DNA of 64,000 nt from Sulfurimonas sp. (GTDB lineage Bacteria > Campylobacterota > Campylobacteria > Campylobacterales > Sulfurimonadaceae), in the NCBI GenBank assembly GCA_021732045.1, contig JAKFWK010000003.1:1-64000 (forward strand). The letters run 5' to 3'. Of the stretch, positions 56,833 through 64,000 are shown one piece after another; within the stretch, counting starts at the first letter, position 1, and every line of letters begins with the position of its first letter. The notes below the pieces were generated by a model that was not told the origin of the DNA, did no database searches, and was given only the letters and a program-made list of their open reading frames with translations. The position numbers and the translations under genes are program-made.

Positions 56833-57645
56833 TTAGAGGCTAAAAGTATCTCTGATTTTTTGCTCAAAATCTTTGTCGCTTAGCTCTTTTCTTAACGGCA
56901 CAAAAGTTACTGCTTCTGCGCCTACCGGCACTGAAATATCAGCATTTTCATCCTCAATAATCATCTTTATGGCGTCAGCTATTGGTTGTGCAGAGGGGCC
57001 CTCGTTTATGGCTTTTGCAACTATTGGAACAAAGTGAGATACTAACTCTTTGTATGGAGAAGTTTCGCTTGTTGTTTTAGCATTTGCAACTAATCCTTTT
57101 TTAACAAAATTTGTGCCAAAAAGGCCTGACTGGATTGAGTGTACTCTTATGCCAAATGGAAGTACCTCAAATCTTAAAGAGTCTACAATCCCCTCAACAG
57201 CATACTTTGAAGCATTATAATGAGATAAAAGAGGAAGGCCCATCTTTCCTAAAAACGAACTGATGTTAATTATCACTCCGCTTTTTGCCTCTCTCATATA
57301 TGGAAGAACTTCTCTTGTTGTTTTGATAAGTCCAAATACATTTACATCAAATTGGTTAAAAATTTCTTCATCAGTTCCATCTTCAAGCGTTGATAAAAGA
57401 CCATATCCTGCGTTATTTACAAGGACATCAATTTTTCCCTCGTTTTTAATGATTAAATTTACCGCGTTTTTTATACTCTCTGTTTTTGTTACATCAACAT
57501 AAATATTTTTTAGTTTTGCATTATCTGATATTGCAACTTTATCTCTTGTTCCGGCATAAACTACGTATCCGTTATCAGATAAAAATTTTGCACTTATTTC
57601 GCCCATCCCTGAAGAAGCACCTGTGATTAAAACAACTTTTGACAT
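56833..57645 (-). CDS. Short-chain dehydrogenase/reductase
   Basis: The 270-residue protein has the NAD(P)-binding TGASSGMG loop (about 8-15), NNAGYG, the catalytic serine block INISSF and the YNASKYA active site. These are classical SDR marks. The loop and NNAG favour NADP but the substrate cannot be told. It stands alone between the denitrification genes and a divergent pair, with an A/T-rich inverted repeat (ATTTTTTATG...AAAAAAAT) near its end as a possible terminator. Confidence 0.9.
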   Translation of the reverse strand: MSKVVLITGASSGMGEISAKFLSDNGYVVYAGTRDKVAISDNAKLKNIYVDVTKTESIKNAVNLIIKNEGKIDVLVNNAGYGLLSTLEDGTDEEIFNQFDVNVFGLIKTTREVLPYMREAKSGVIINISSFLGKMGLPLLSHYNASKYAVEGIVDSLRFEVLPFGIRVHSIQSGLFGTNFVKKGLVANAKTTSETSPYKELVSHFVPIVAKAINEGPSAQPIADAIKMIIEDENADISVPVGAEAVTFVPLRKELSDKDFEQKIRDTFSL

Positions 57646-57684
57646 TCTTGAATCCTTATATTATTTTGTAGCTTATTATATAAA

Positions 57685-57713
57685 ATATCAAACAATGTTT
57701 TGTTATCTGATAT
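57685..57713. promoter_or_regulatory. Interrupted palindrome in divergent promoter region
   Basis: ATATCA-AACAA and TTGTT-(ATC)-TGATAT form two pairs of matching arms around TGTT, between the SDR gene and the divergent TrpD2-like gene. It could be an operator shared by the two transcription units. No adjacent regulator gene is present. Confidence 0.3.
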
Positions 57714-57772
57714 TAAGTAAATAAGTATATCATACACAAAAAATAAAAAAATTGTAAAAAGTGAGTAAAAAT

Positions 57773-58669
57773 ATGGATTTTTTTAAGTATATACATGCAG
57801 TAGGAACAGGTGTAAAAGGAAATAGAGATTTAACTTTTGAAGAGTCAAAAGATATGATGGAGCAGATTTTAAAGAGAAGTGCTCACAATGAACAAATAGC
57901 AGCATTTTTACTTGGGTGGAGACTAAAACCAGAGACGACAGAGGAGTTTAGAGGCGCCGTTGAAGCCTGCGATGGGTTTATAAGAAAGACAACGGTTGAA
58001 AACTCACTTGAACTAGGATATCCATTTGATGGCAAAGAGAACAATCCCTATATGTTTCCGTTGGTGGCAAAACTGCTAAAAGATTCTGAGCTCAATATTG
58101 TTGTGATTGGTGATGATTTAACACCTGCGAAAAAAGGGATAACATTAAAAAATATAGCTACAAACATAGAGCTTAGCAGCAATATTCACTATTTTGATAG
58201 AGCAGATTTTTTTAAAGAGATGCACGAATTAACCAATCTTCGTATGAGGCTTGGTCTTCGTTCGGGATTAAATACTATTGAAAAGCTCCCAAGAGTTGCA
58301 AATAGCGAATATGCAATGACTGGCGTGTTTCATAAACCTTATGTAAAAAAATATGTTGAAACTTTTTCAGATAGATATAAAAGATTTGCTCTGCTTCAAG
58401 GTAACGAAGGAACTCCAGAGCTTTTTAGTAAGGGTCGCTTGTGGATAGTAAAAGGTGCAGAAGTTGAAGAGATTATCATAGAGACTGAGAGATACGGGAT
58501 AAATTACACAAAATTTTGGGATGCAATCACCCTTGATGAGTCGTTGGAGCAGATAAATAACCCATCATCAGAATTTTTAAAACTTGCAAAATTAAACGCA
58601 GCGATTTCACTTTTTGTTTGCGATAAGGTAAAAAGTATTGATGAGGGCTTTGAAAAATTAAATGGATAA
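57773..58669 (+). CDS. TrpD2-like (YbiB) glycosyltransferase-family protein
   Basis: The ~298-residue protein resembles anthranilate phosphoribosyltransferase: a helical N-terminal domain (LTFEESKDMMEQILKRSAHNEQIAAFLLGWRLKPETTEE) and a PRPP-domain-like remainder including LRMRLGLRSGLNTIEKLPR. Relatives of the TrpD2 group bind DNA or RNA rather than making tryptophan. The start is ATG 57773 (GTGAG before it) or GTG 57761. It overlaps an MFS gene by 8 nt. The link to the surrounding denitrification genes is unclear. Confidence 0.82.
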   Translation: MDFFKYIHAVGTGVKGNRDLTFEESKDMMEQILKRSAHNEQIAAFLLGWRLKPETTEEFRGAVEACDGFIRKTTVENSLELGYPFDGKENNPYMFPLVAKLLKDSELNIVVIGDDLTPAKKGITLKNIATNIELSSNIHYFDRADFFKEMHELTNLRMRLGLRSGLNTIEKLPRVANSEYAMTGVFHKPYVKKYVETFSDRYKRFALLQGNEGTPELFSKGRLWIVKGAEVEEIIIETERYGINYTKFWDAITLDESLEQINNPSSEFLKLAKLNAAISLFVCDKVKSIDEGFEKLNG

Positions 58670-59891
58670 ATTCTCTAACCATGTAAAAAATATTTTACAT
58701 GGCTTCTTTTTGGCTATTGGTACAACAATAGCTGAGCCATCAACTATCTTACCTTTGATTGTGAATTACTTTGGTGGAAGTTCTATGCTTGTTGGTTTTT
58801 TTGCATCTCTTCTTCGTGGTGGAGCTATTGTAGTTCAGCTTTTTGCTGCCTTTCATGCGCAAAGTTACCAACTTATGTTGCCATATCTTCGTCGTATTTT
58901 CTTTATTAGATTTTTATCATGGTTTTTTATTGGTATTGCTATTGTTATTTTTGGTAAAGATTACCCAAATCTAACACTTTTTTTTATGGGATTAGGGTTA
59001 TTTTTATTCTCATTTAGTGCTGGATTTGCTGCAATATATTTTAGGGAGATTATGGCTAAGATATTTAGCCATAAATTTCGTGGAAAAACTATGGCATATC
59101 GTCAATTTTTTAGTGGTGCAGGAGGACTTCTCAGTGGCGCGTTGGCGGCTTGGATTTTAGAATCTTTCACTCCGCCATATAGCTATGGCTATCTTTTTAT
59201 CATCAGCTCATTTATCATGGGCTTTGGTTATTTGGCATTTTCTTTGGTTGATGAGCCAATTAAAAAGGAGACATCTAAAAAAGAGAGTTCATTTAAGGAA
59301 TTTTTGCATAATTCTTGGGTGCTTTTAAAGGCTGATAAGAATCTTCAAATCCAGATAACAACCTTTCTTTTGGCATATGGATACCTGATTGCTTTGCCAT
59401 TTATCATCTTAGATGCAAAAACGAAGATAGATCTTGATGGAGTTGCTATTGGTAGCTTGATTACTACTCAAATGGTTGGCGCAATGGTTAGTAATTTTTT
59501 GTGGGGGAAGCTTAGTGGAAGTGATAAAAACAGACTAACGGCGCAAATCTCAATACTTTTCCAGCTTGGAGCAATAGCTATAGCACTAAACGCATCTTCG
59601 CTATTTGAGTATTCACTTATCTTTTTTATAATTGGTGCATCAATGGATGGAAGTCGCATTGCCTCAAGTAATCTTATACTAAAAATTGCACCACCACAAA
59701 AAAGACCAATTTACATAGCGCTTCAGATGAATATTGTCTCTTTAGGAATGTTTTTTTCTATAATCGGCGGGGTGATTTTGCACTATTTTAATTATACGAT
59801 TTTATATAACAGTGCAATTTTAACTCTGCTTGGGGCGCTCTATTTCTCTCTTAAACTAAAAGAAAATCTTCTAAATCAATCTTCAGACTAA
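58662..59891 (+). CDS. MFS transporter
   Basis: The 409-residue protein has about 12 membrane helices in two sets of six with a central charged loop (EPIKKETSKKESSFKEF), and the start LHGFFLAIGTTIAEPSTILPLIV. It lacks the nitrate/nitrite NarK signature (nothing like the GNLGGG motif), so a nitrate or nitrite role is not supported in spite of its location. The substrate is unknown. It is coupled to the TrpD2-like gene. Confidence 0.85.
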   Translation: MDKFSNHVKNILHGFFLAIGTTIAEPSTILPLIVNYFGGSSMLVGFFASLLRGGAIVVQLFAAFHAQSYQLMLPYLRRIFFIRFLSWFFIGIAIVIFGKDYPNLTLFFMGLGLFLFSFSAGFAAIYFREIMAKIFSHKFRGKTMAYRQFFSGAGGLLSGALAAWILESFTPPYSYGYLFIISSFIMGFGYLAFSLVDEPIKKETSKKESSFKEFLHNSWVLLKADKNLQIQITTFLLAYGYLIALPFIILDAKTKIDLDGVAIGSLITTQMVGAMVSNFLWGKLSGSDKNRLTAQISILFQLGAIAIALNASSLFEYSLIFFIIGASMDGSRIASSNLILKIAPPQKRPIYIALQMNIVSLGMFFSIIGGVILHYFNYTILYNSAILTLLGALYFSLKLKENLLNQSSD

Positions 59892-59940
59892 AGCTAGTTA
59901 GTTCTTGAAAAATTTTAAGTTAGTTGGATTTGAAGATATC

Positions 59941-60318
59941 TTAAATTCCGTAAAACCTTTTAACAAAAGCTCTCTCTTTTTCTGTTTCAATTAAAACTTT
60001 ACCAACGGTTTGATTTTTCTCATCAGAGATTGAAATTTCATTTCCATCTATTTTAAAATGCTCCTTACCCCATTGTCCCTCTACTTCATCAAATCTAAAA
60101 AGAACCTCTTTTGAACTTGGTTTCTCTTTTGTGTTGTCTCGCTTATCTAAAATTTCTAGTCCGCCAACTCTTTTTTCCATCTCGTATGGACTATAAACAT
60201 GTAGGGCTTTGTAGATTCGAGCCTCTTTTGCTGGAGGCATTGCTCGTTGCATTGAAACTATTCCTAAAATAAGAAATGCTGTAAAAAATACGAAAATTAA
60301 AACTTTTTTTTGTGTCAT
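59941..60318 (-). CDS. Membrane-anchored protein of unknown function, coupled to the precorrin-2 dehydrogenase gene
   Basis: I take ATG 60318, which overlaps the upstream stop as ATGA and has GGAG at good spacing (125 residues); an ATG four codons earlier is possible. One N-terminal membrane helix (VLIFVFFTAFLILGIVS) is followed by a periplasmic-looking domain (VYSPYEMEKRVGGLEIL, EVLFRFDEVEGQW). No family recognised. Tight coupling to the heme d1/siroheme gene suggests a linked role. Confidence 0.7.
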   Translation of the reverse strand: MTQKKVLIFVFFTAFLILGIVSMQRAMPPAKEARIYKALHVYSPYEMEKRVGGLEILDKRDNTKEKPSSKEVLFRFDEVEGQWGKEHFKIDGNEISISDEKNQTVGKVLIETEKERAFVKRFYGI

Positions 60319-60884
60319 CTGTTGCTCCATGTTTTTATATATTTGCTTGCTTTTTCTTCAAGCATCTTCATTCTCTCTTTGCCTTTTGGCAATGTTGTTC
60401 TTAGTTCTCTCATCTCTCTTAGAAATTCACCAATTGTTGTGGGAATTAAATTTTCTATATATGCTCTTAACTGTTTTGCCATGGCTGGAGAGGCCCCAGA
60501 AGTTGATACAGCGATAGTTAGGTCATCTTTTTTTATATAAGATGGAAATATAAAATCACAATAATCCACAGAGTCAACAGAGTTACATAGGCAGTTGTAG
60601 AGTTTTGATTCTGCAAAAATTTTAGCTTGCAGCGAAATGTCGTCAACCGCGACAATAACGACAGCAAAATCTTTTATATCACCTACCTCATAAGCTCTTT
60701 TTTCAAAACAGAGAGATTTTTCTTTGATGGTTTTTGTCATCTCTTCGGATAGTTCCATCGAAATAATCGAAATATCAGTAGTAAAATCAAGCAGATGTTC
60801 TAACTTTTCATAAGCTATATAGCCTCCACCAACGATTAGGATTTTTTTATTATCAAGTTTTAAAAAGGCCGGAAAATAACTCAT
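60315..60884 (-). CDS. Precorrin-2 dehydrogenase/sirohydrochlorin ferrochelatase (CysG N-terminal/Met8 type)
   Basis: It oxidises precorrin-2 with NAD and inserts iron to give siroheme, the precursor of heme d1. The Rossmann start KKILIVGGGYIAYEKLEHLL and the ISVSTSGASPAMAKQLRAYIE block are family signatures. The ~189-residue length covers the Met8-like region alone, with no SUMT domain; NirE supplies that step. ATG 60884 follows GAGAG; a GTG lies three codons upstream. Divergent from nirDL across an FNR-type box. Confidence 0.92.
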   Translation of the reverse strand: MSYFPAFLKLDNKKILIVGGGYIAYEKLEHLLDFTTDISIISMELSEEMTKTIKEKSLCFEKRAYEVGDIKDFAVVIVAVDDISLQAKIFAESKLYNCLCNSVDSVDYCDFIFPSYIKKDDLTIAVSTSGASPAMAKQLRAYIENLIPTTIGEFLREMRELRTTLPKGKERMKMLEEKASKYIKTWSNR

Positions 60885-60944
60885 TTCTCTCACTTATTAC
60901 TCTGTTTATTTGACATAGTATCACATAATTTTAAATATTTTAAA

Positions 60945-60986
60945 TTGATAAAAATCAACTACTATTAATTAAAACTATAATAGAAT
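60945..60986 (+). promoter_or_regulatory. FNR/DNR-type promoter of nirDL
   Basis: A perfect TTGAT-AAAA-ATCAA box lies at 60945-60958. TAGAAT at 60981-60986 is a -10-like hexamer that puts the box centre at -41.5 from a start at about 60993. In the other direction a weak GATACT (60922-60917 on the minus strand) is at the same distance, so the box might also drive the precorrin-2 dehydrogenase gene. Confidence 0.8.
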
Positions 60987-61001
60987 CGACAAAATAAAAG
61001 T

Positions 61002-62021
61002 ATGAACGGAAATATAAGCAGTATGAAAGATGAAATTTTATCCAGAATCCAGAAAAAATTCCCACTTGTGGCAAGGCCATTTAAAGAGATAGCAGATGAG
61101 CTAAATATGAGAGAAGGAGAAGTTCTCTCTATTTTACAAGAGCAAAAAAAAGCAAATATTATTCGTCAAACTTCAGCAATTTTTGATACAAAAAGATTAG
61201 GCTATATCTCATCATTGGTTGCTTTTAAAGTTGCAGCGGACAAGATAAGTGATGCTGTAAAAATTATCAACTCTCACCCTGGAATCTCTCATAACTATGA
61301 GAGAAATCATGATTTTAATATCTGGTTTACTTTGGCAGTTGCGCCAAACTCTAAATTTGGACTAGAAAAAACTCTAGAGATATTAGCTAAAGCAACAGGA
61401 GCAGATGACTATATAATGCTTCCTACGCTAAAGTTATTTAAAATAAGTGTGAAGTTAAATACAACCGGAAAAGATGAGAAAAAAGAGGAAGTAAAAAGAG
61501 TTCAGCATACTGAAATAGAGATGACACCTCTTCATCACGCAATCATTAGAAGTGTTCAATATGACATAGACATAGTAGAAGAGCCATTTAAAAAGATTAT
61601 TGATGAGCTTGGAATTGATTATGATAAATTTTTTCTTACACTTCAAGAGCTTCAAGAGGCTGGCGTTATGAGAAGATTTGCTTCAATCTTAAACCATAGA
61701 AAAGCAGGATTTAGCGCAAATGCAATGGTTGTATGGGATATAGACGAGACAAGAGGTGAAGAGATTGGTGAGAAGGCAGCTGCATTTAGTGCTGTAAGCC
61801 ACTGCTATCTTCGTCCAAAATATCCAAACTGGCAATATAATCTTTTTACAATGGTTCATGGAAAAAGCACGGATGAGACAAGTGCCATCATCGCAGATAT
61901 GGCTAAAGAGATAGAAGCAAAAAGCTATATGCCACTTTACAGTTCACGCGAATTTAAAAAAGTTCGTATTGATTACTTCTCTCCAGAGTTTGATATTTGG
62001 GAAGATAAATATAGCAATTAA
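61002..62021 (+). CDS. nirDL: NirDL: fused siroheme decarboxylase
   Basis: Two Lrp/AsnC-like units are joined in 339 residues. Each has a helix-turn-helix-like N-part (about 10-60 and 175-230) and a ferredoxin-fold core. The first core carries H97-N-Y99 (ISHNYERNHDFNIWF). The second carries H267, Y269 and R271 (SHCYLRPKYPNWQYNLFTMVHG). These motifs are those of siroheme decarboxylase, which removes two acetate carboxyls on the way to heme d1. Fused NirDL is known elsewhere, and NirG/NirH equivalents are absent here. The predicted leader from ATG 61002 is only about 9 nt; ATG 61023 is an alternative. Confidence 0.9.
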   Translation: MNGNISSMKDEILSRIQKKFPLVARPFKEIADELNMREGEVLSILQEQKKANIIRQTSAIFDTKRLGYISSLVAFKVAADKISDAVKIINSHPGISHNYERNHDFNIWFTLAVAPNSKFGLEKTLEILAKATGADDYIMLPTLKLFKISVKLNTTGKDEKKEEVKRVQHTEIEMTPLHHAIIRSVQYDIDIVEEPFKKIIDELGIDYDKFFLTLQELQEAGVMRRFASILNHRKAGFSANAMVVWDIDETRGEEIGEKAAAFSAVSHCYLRPKYPNWQYNLFTMVHGKSTDETSAIIADMAKEIEAKSYMPLYSSREFKKVRIDYFSPEFDIWEDKYSN

Positions 62022-62076
62022 TTTTTCTTGCTAAGAGACATAGTTTTAATAAAATAAGATAATAACAGGAGACAAA

Positions 62077-62508
62077 ATGGAACTTTTTTTAGAATTAGAG
62101 GCAGCGTATATAGTAATAGGTATTTTTATATTGAGCGTAACAGCTTTTGTTACATCAAGAGATTTTGTACCAAGAGGGGCTTTCAAGAAAGGAATGTCAT
62201 TTGTTGGTGCTTTTGTTGCCATTATGATAGGCCTTCATTACAGCACAACAACTTCAAGAATGACAGAGGTTGAAGGACTTTTCAACTCTGGTAAAACTAT
62301 TATTTGTGAAAATAAAATGCGCCGTACAATTTCAAAATCTGTTTTACTATCAAAAGAGCAGGGGTGGAGAGTAGAAAATCATCTTTTTAAGAATCCTGAG
62401 TATGAGAGAGATTTTCATACTGCAAGATGTGTTGGCTGGCTTGGTAGTGAACCGCAGATGGAGATAGAAAAAACCGACAGATTTAAGCTCAAGCCAGATG
62501 CAAAATAA
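62077..62508 (+). CDS. Membrane protein of unknown function downstream of nirDL
   Basis: The 143-residue protein has two N-terminal hydrophobic segments (YIVIGIFILSVTAFVTS and MSFVGAFVAIMIGLHY) and a soluble C-terminal part with two cysteines (TIICENKMRR and TARCVGWLG) that could form a disulfide. An AGGAGA ribosome site precedes it. First of three small membrane genes that follow closely, with gaps of 2 nt and a 4-nt overlap. No family recognised. Confidence 0.7.
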   Translation: MELFLELEAAYIVIGIFILSVTAFVTSRDFVPRGAFKKGMSFVGAFVAIMIGLHYSTTTSRMTEVEGLFNSGKTIICENKMRRTISKSVLLSKEQGWRVENHLFKNPEYERDFHTARCVGWLGSEPQMEIEKTDRFKLKPDAK

Positions 62509-62510
62509 AA

Positions 62511-62714
62511 ATGAGAAAGGTACTAAAGCGATATGCAATGGCGCTATTTTTATTGATAGCTGTTTCAGCTTTGATGGTGCTTAGTACAATTGGTGTTAAA
62601 AGTTTCAGCGATAAGATAGTTAAAAATGCAAATATAAAAGAGGATATTGACACTATGGCAAAAGGCACAGATGCAAAAGAAGGTCTTATACCAAAAAGGG
62701 AGGCAACTAAATGA
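62511..62714 (+). CDS. Single-helix membrane protein
   Basis: The 67-residue product has a basic start (MRKVLKRYAM), one membrane helix (ALFLLIAVSALMVLSTIGV) and a charged, Lys/Asp-rich tail. It begins 2 nt after the previous gene and overlaps the next by 4 nt, so it is a translated link in this small operon. Function unknown. Confidence 0.65.
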   Translation: MRKVLKRYAMALFLLIAVSALMVLSTIGVKSFSDKIVKNANIKEDIDTMAKGTDAKEGLIPKREATK

Positions 62715-63004
62715 GTTTAGCAATTTTACTGAGTGTAGCAGCACTGCTTAGTATAGGTTTTCACTTTCTTGGAGTATATACAGGATCAAAAAAAACTGTT
62801 TGGATAATGCTTGTTTTTTTATGGTCGGTAGCAATTGGCACAGCAATGAACGAAATTAAACCAGCTGGATATGATGATATTAAGAAAATGAAGGGTAAGT
62901 TTAGTGACACCGATAAGCTTATAGAAGAAGCGATGCCTAAAGTTTCACTTTATGAGATGATAGTGATTAAGAAGAGCTATCAAACTAACAATCCTCAAAA
63001 ATAG
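62711..63004 (+). CDS. Two-helix membrane protein
   Basis: The 97-residue product has two hydrophobic segments (LAILLSVAALLSIGFHFLGVY and WIMLVFLWSVAIGTAM) and a soluble C-terminal tail (DKLIEEAMPKVSLYEMIVIKKSY). It starts on the stop of the previous gene (ATGA) and the next gene begins directly after its TAG. Function unknown. The trio 62077-63004 looks like a membrane complex. Confidence 0.65.
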   Translation: MSLAILLSVAALLSIGFHFLGVYTGSKKTVWIMLVFLWSVAIGTAMNEIKPAGYDDIKKMKGKFSDTDKLIEEAMPKVSLYEMIVIKKSYQTNNPQK

Positions 63005-63697
63005 ATGCTAAAGAAGATTGGGATAGTTGGATGTGGCTGGTTAGGTCAACCGCTTGCCACTCTGCTCTCGCAGGATTTTGCAGTTGAGTGTTTTGTTCGC
63101 AATAAAATAGAAGAAAACTCCTCTTTTTGGCAAAACGACATCATAATAGTTGCAATAAACACAAAAGACAACTATCTTGTAGCACTTCGTAATATTGCAA
63201 AACTTACAAATCCAGCCTCAAATATAATACTTATGAGTTCCACTTCGGTTTATAAGGAGTTTAATAATGAGATTAATGAGAGTGTTGAGATAAAAGGGCT
63301 AAGCCTTCAAAAAGAAGCAGAAGATTTGATGAGCAGTTTAAGGGATAATTTGTTGATACTTAGACTTGGCGGCCTAATGGGGGACGACAGAGTTGCTGGA
63401 AAATGGAAAAGTATCTCTGCTTTTGAGGATGGAAAAGTAAACTATATTCATAAAGACGATGTCATAAATATCACGAAAATCATGATAGAGAAAAACATTA
63501 TAAAGGGTATTTATAATCTTGTCGCACCAATCCATCCGCTTCGCTCAAAGGTACATGAAAAAAATAGTAAAGATTTTGGATTTGAGTTTGGGAGTTTTAG
63601 TGGTATGACAAATCGCGTGGTCTCTTCGCAAAAACTAATAAAAGAGCTGGACTATAACTTCTTGTATCCAAACCCATTGGAGTTTTGGAGTAAATAA
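63005..63697 (+). CDS. NAD(P)-binding epimerase-like protein (YeeZ type)
   Basis: The N-terminal Rossmann loop is GIVGCGWLGQPLA (about 7-19), followed by MSSTSVYKEFNNEINESVE, an SDR-extended active-site-like block lacking the usual YxxxK tyrosine, and RLGGLMGDDR. At 230 residues it is at the small end for the family. It directly abuts the small membrane operon. The substrate is unknown; YeeZ-like proteins are annotated broadly as NAD-dependent epimerases. Confidence 0.8.
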   Translation: MLKKIGIVGCGWLGQPLATLLSQDFAVECFVRNKIEENSSFWQNDIIIVAINTKDNYLVALRNIAKLTNPASNIILMSSTSVYKEFNNEINESVEIKGLSLQKEAEDLMSSLRDNLLILRLGGLMGDDRVAGKWKSISAFEDGKVNYIHKDDVINITKIMIEKNIIKGIYNLVAPIHPLRSKVHEKNSKDFGFEFGSFSGMTNRVVSSQKLIKELDYNFLYPNPLEFWSK

Positions 63698-63709
63698 TTC
63701 TATTTTGGC

Positions 63710-63925
63710 TTAGTTGTTTTTTGCTAAAGTTATAAAATCTATCTCTTCTTTTATGCTAGAGACTTTGTCGTTCGCCTTATCAACAGCTTTTTTATCATCT
63801 TCATAGTTTCCTGTACTAAATGTATATCCACTTCCTTTTAAAGTACAACCTTTCATCCCTGGTAGGCACTCTTTGCTGAGAAGTTTGCAGTAACCTTTAT
63901 AATCATGCTGACAACTCCAACCCAT
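63710..63925 (-). CDS. Small cysteine-rich protein of unknown function
   Basis: The 71-residue product begins MGWSCQHDYKGYCKLLSKEC and has a fifth position in GMKGCTLKG, so four cysteines in the first 28 residues (C5, C13, C20, C27) could bind a metal or cluster. The rest is a charged helix. AAGGAG lies before the ATG and TATAAT on the minus strand at 63954-63949 is a likely -10, so it has its own promoter. No family recognised. Confidence 0.7.
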   Translation of the reverse strand: MGWSCQHDYKGYCKLLSKECLPGMKGCTLKGSGYTFSTGNYEDDKKAVDKANDKVSSIKEEIDFITLAKNN

Positions 63926-64000
63926 CTTAGCTCCTTATCTTTTCTAAAATTATAACAAGCTATAATAAATATTATTTCATCCAAAAGATTAGCAAAAAAA

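Noticed and set aside
58662..59891. Nitrate/nitrite transporter because of its denitrification neighbours
   Set aside because: No NarK-type nitrate signature could be seen, so only MFS is claimed.

Overview
This is an AT-rich chromosomal window from a Campylobacterota (Epsilonproteobacteria) bacterium, most likely Sulfurimonas or a close relative. Three things point there. The first is gene order typical of the phylum: purM near coaE-dapF, rpsT-prfA beside glmM-lspA, tig-clpP-def, and mqnD-fliQ-murB facing recA-eno followed by a DivIC-like gene and an AMIN-domain gene. The second is a futalosine-pathway menaquinone gene (mqnD). The third is a lifestyle signature of sulfur oxidation (a Tat-exported FccB/SoxF-like flavoprotein) combined with cytochrome cd1 denitrification. 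I see no rRNA, tRNA, CRISPR array, insertion sequence or prophage.

Layout. Positions 1-4.6 kb hold two uncharacterised genes at the left edge, purM, an overlooked 59-aa DUF2892 gene and the fccB-like gene. From 4.8 to 15.3 kb are housekeeping genes: a short SpeE-like protein, coaE, dapF, prfA, rpsT, glmM, lspA, tig, clpP, a degenerate GGDEF protein, def and comM. From 15.5 to 26.5 kb are metH, ccoG, mobA, an OmpA-family porin, leuC, rsuA, an O-antigen ligase-like gene and an unknown. From 26.7 to 35 kb are nifS-nifU, murB, fliQ, mqnD, recA, eno, small envelope genes and a lipoprotein. From 35 to 46 kb are envelope genes: a DUF4105 protein that appears to start at ATT, DUF3015 and SYLF proteins, a TetR-OMF-MFP-RND efflux operon, an NlpC/P60 hydrolase, CorA and a Sel1-repeat protein.

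The most distinctive part is the denitrification region, 46.3-63 kb. One minus-strand group runs from a 108-aa membrane protein through norC, norB and an overlooked 51-aa membrane protein to nirS. A second minus-strand group follows it: cytochrome c, nirJ, nirF, nirE, a histidine kinase with a di-iron metallo-beta-lactamase-fold sensor domain, and its response regulator. Further right are precorrin-2 dehydrogenase (Met8-like) and, divergently, a fused siroheme decarboxylase (NirDL) followed by three small membrane proteins and an epimerase-like gene. Two promoters, in front of the nor-nir operon and in front of nirDL, each carry a perfect TTGAT-N4-ATCAA box of the CRP/FNR (FNR/DNR/NNR) type centred exactly 41.5 bp upstream of the start predicted from a -10-like hexamer. 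Together these genes encode nitrite to NO to N2O reduction, manufacture of heme d1, and a candidate O2/NO-sensing two-component system.

Other points of note are a dispersed structured repeat present twice in opposite orientation (8196-8285 and 15403-15537), a stack of hairpins between nifS and nifU, and a TetR operator overlapping the efflux promoter. All calls come from reading the sequence and remembered family features. No database search was run.
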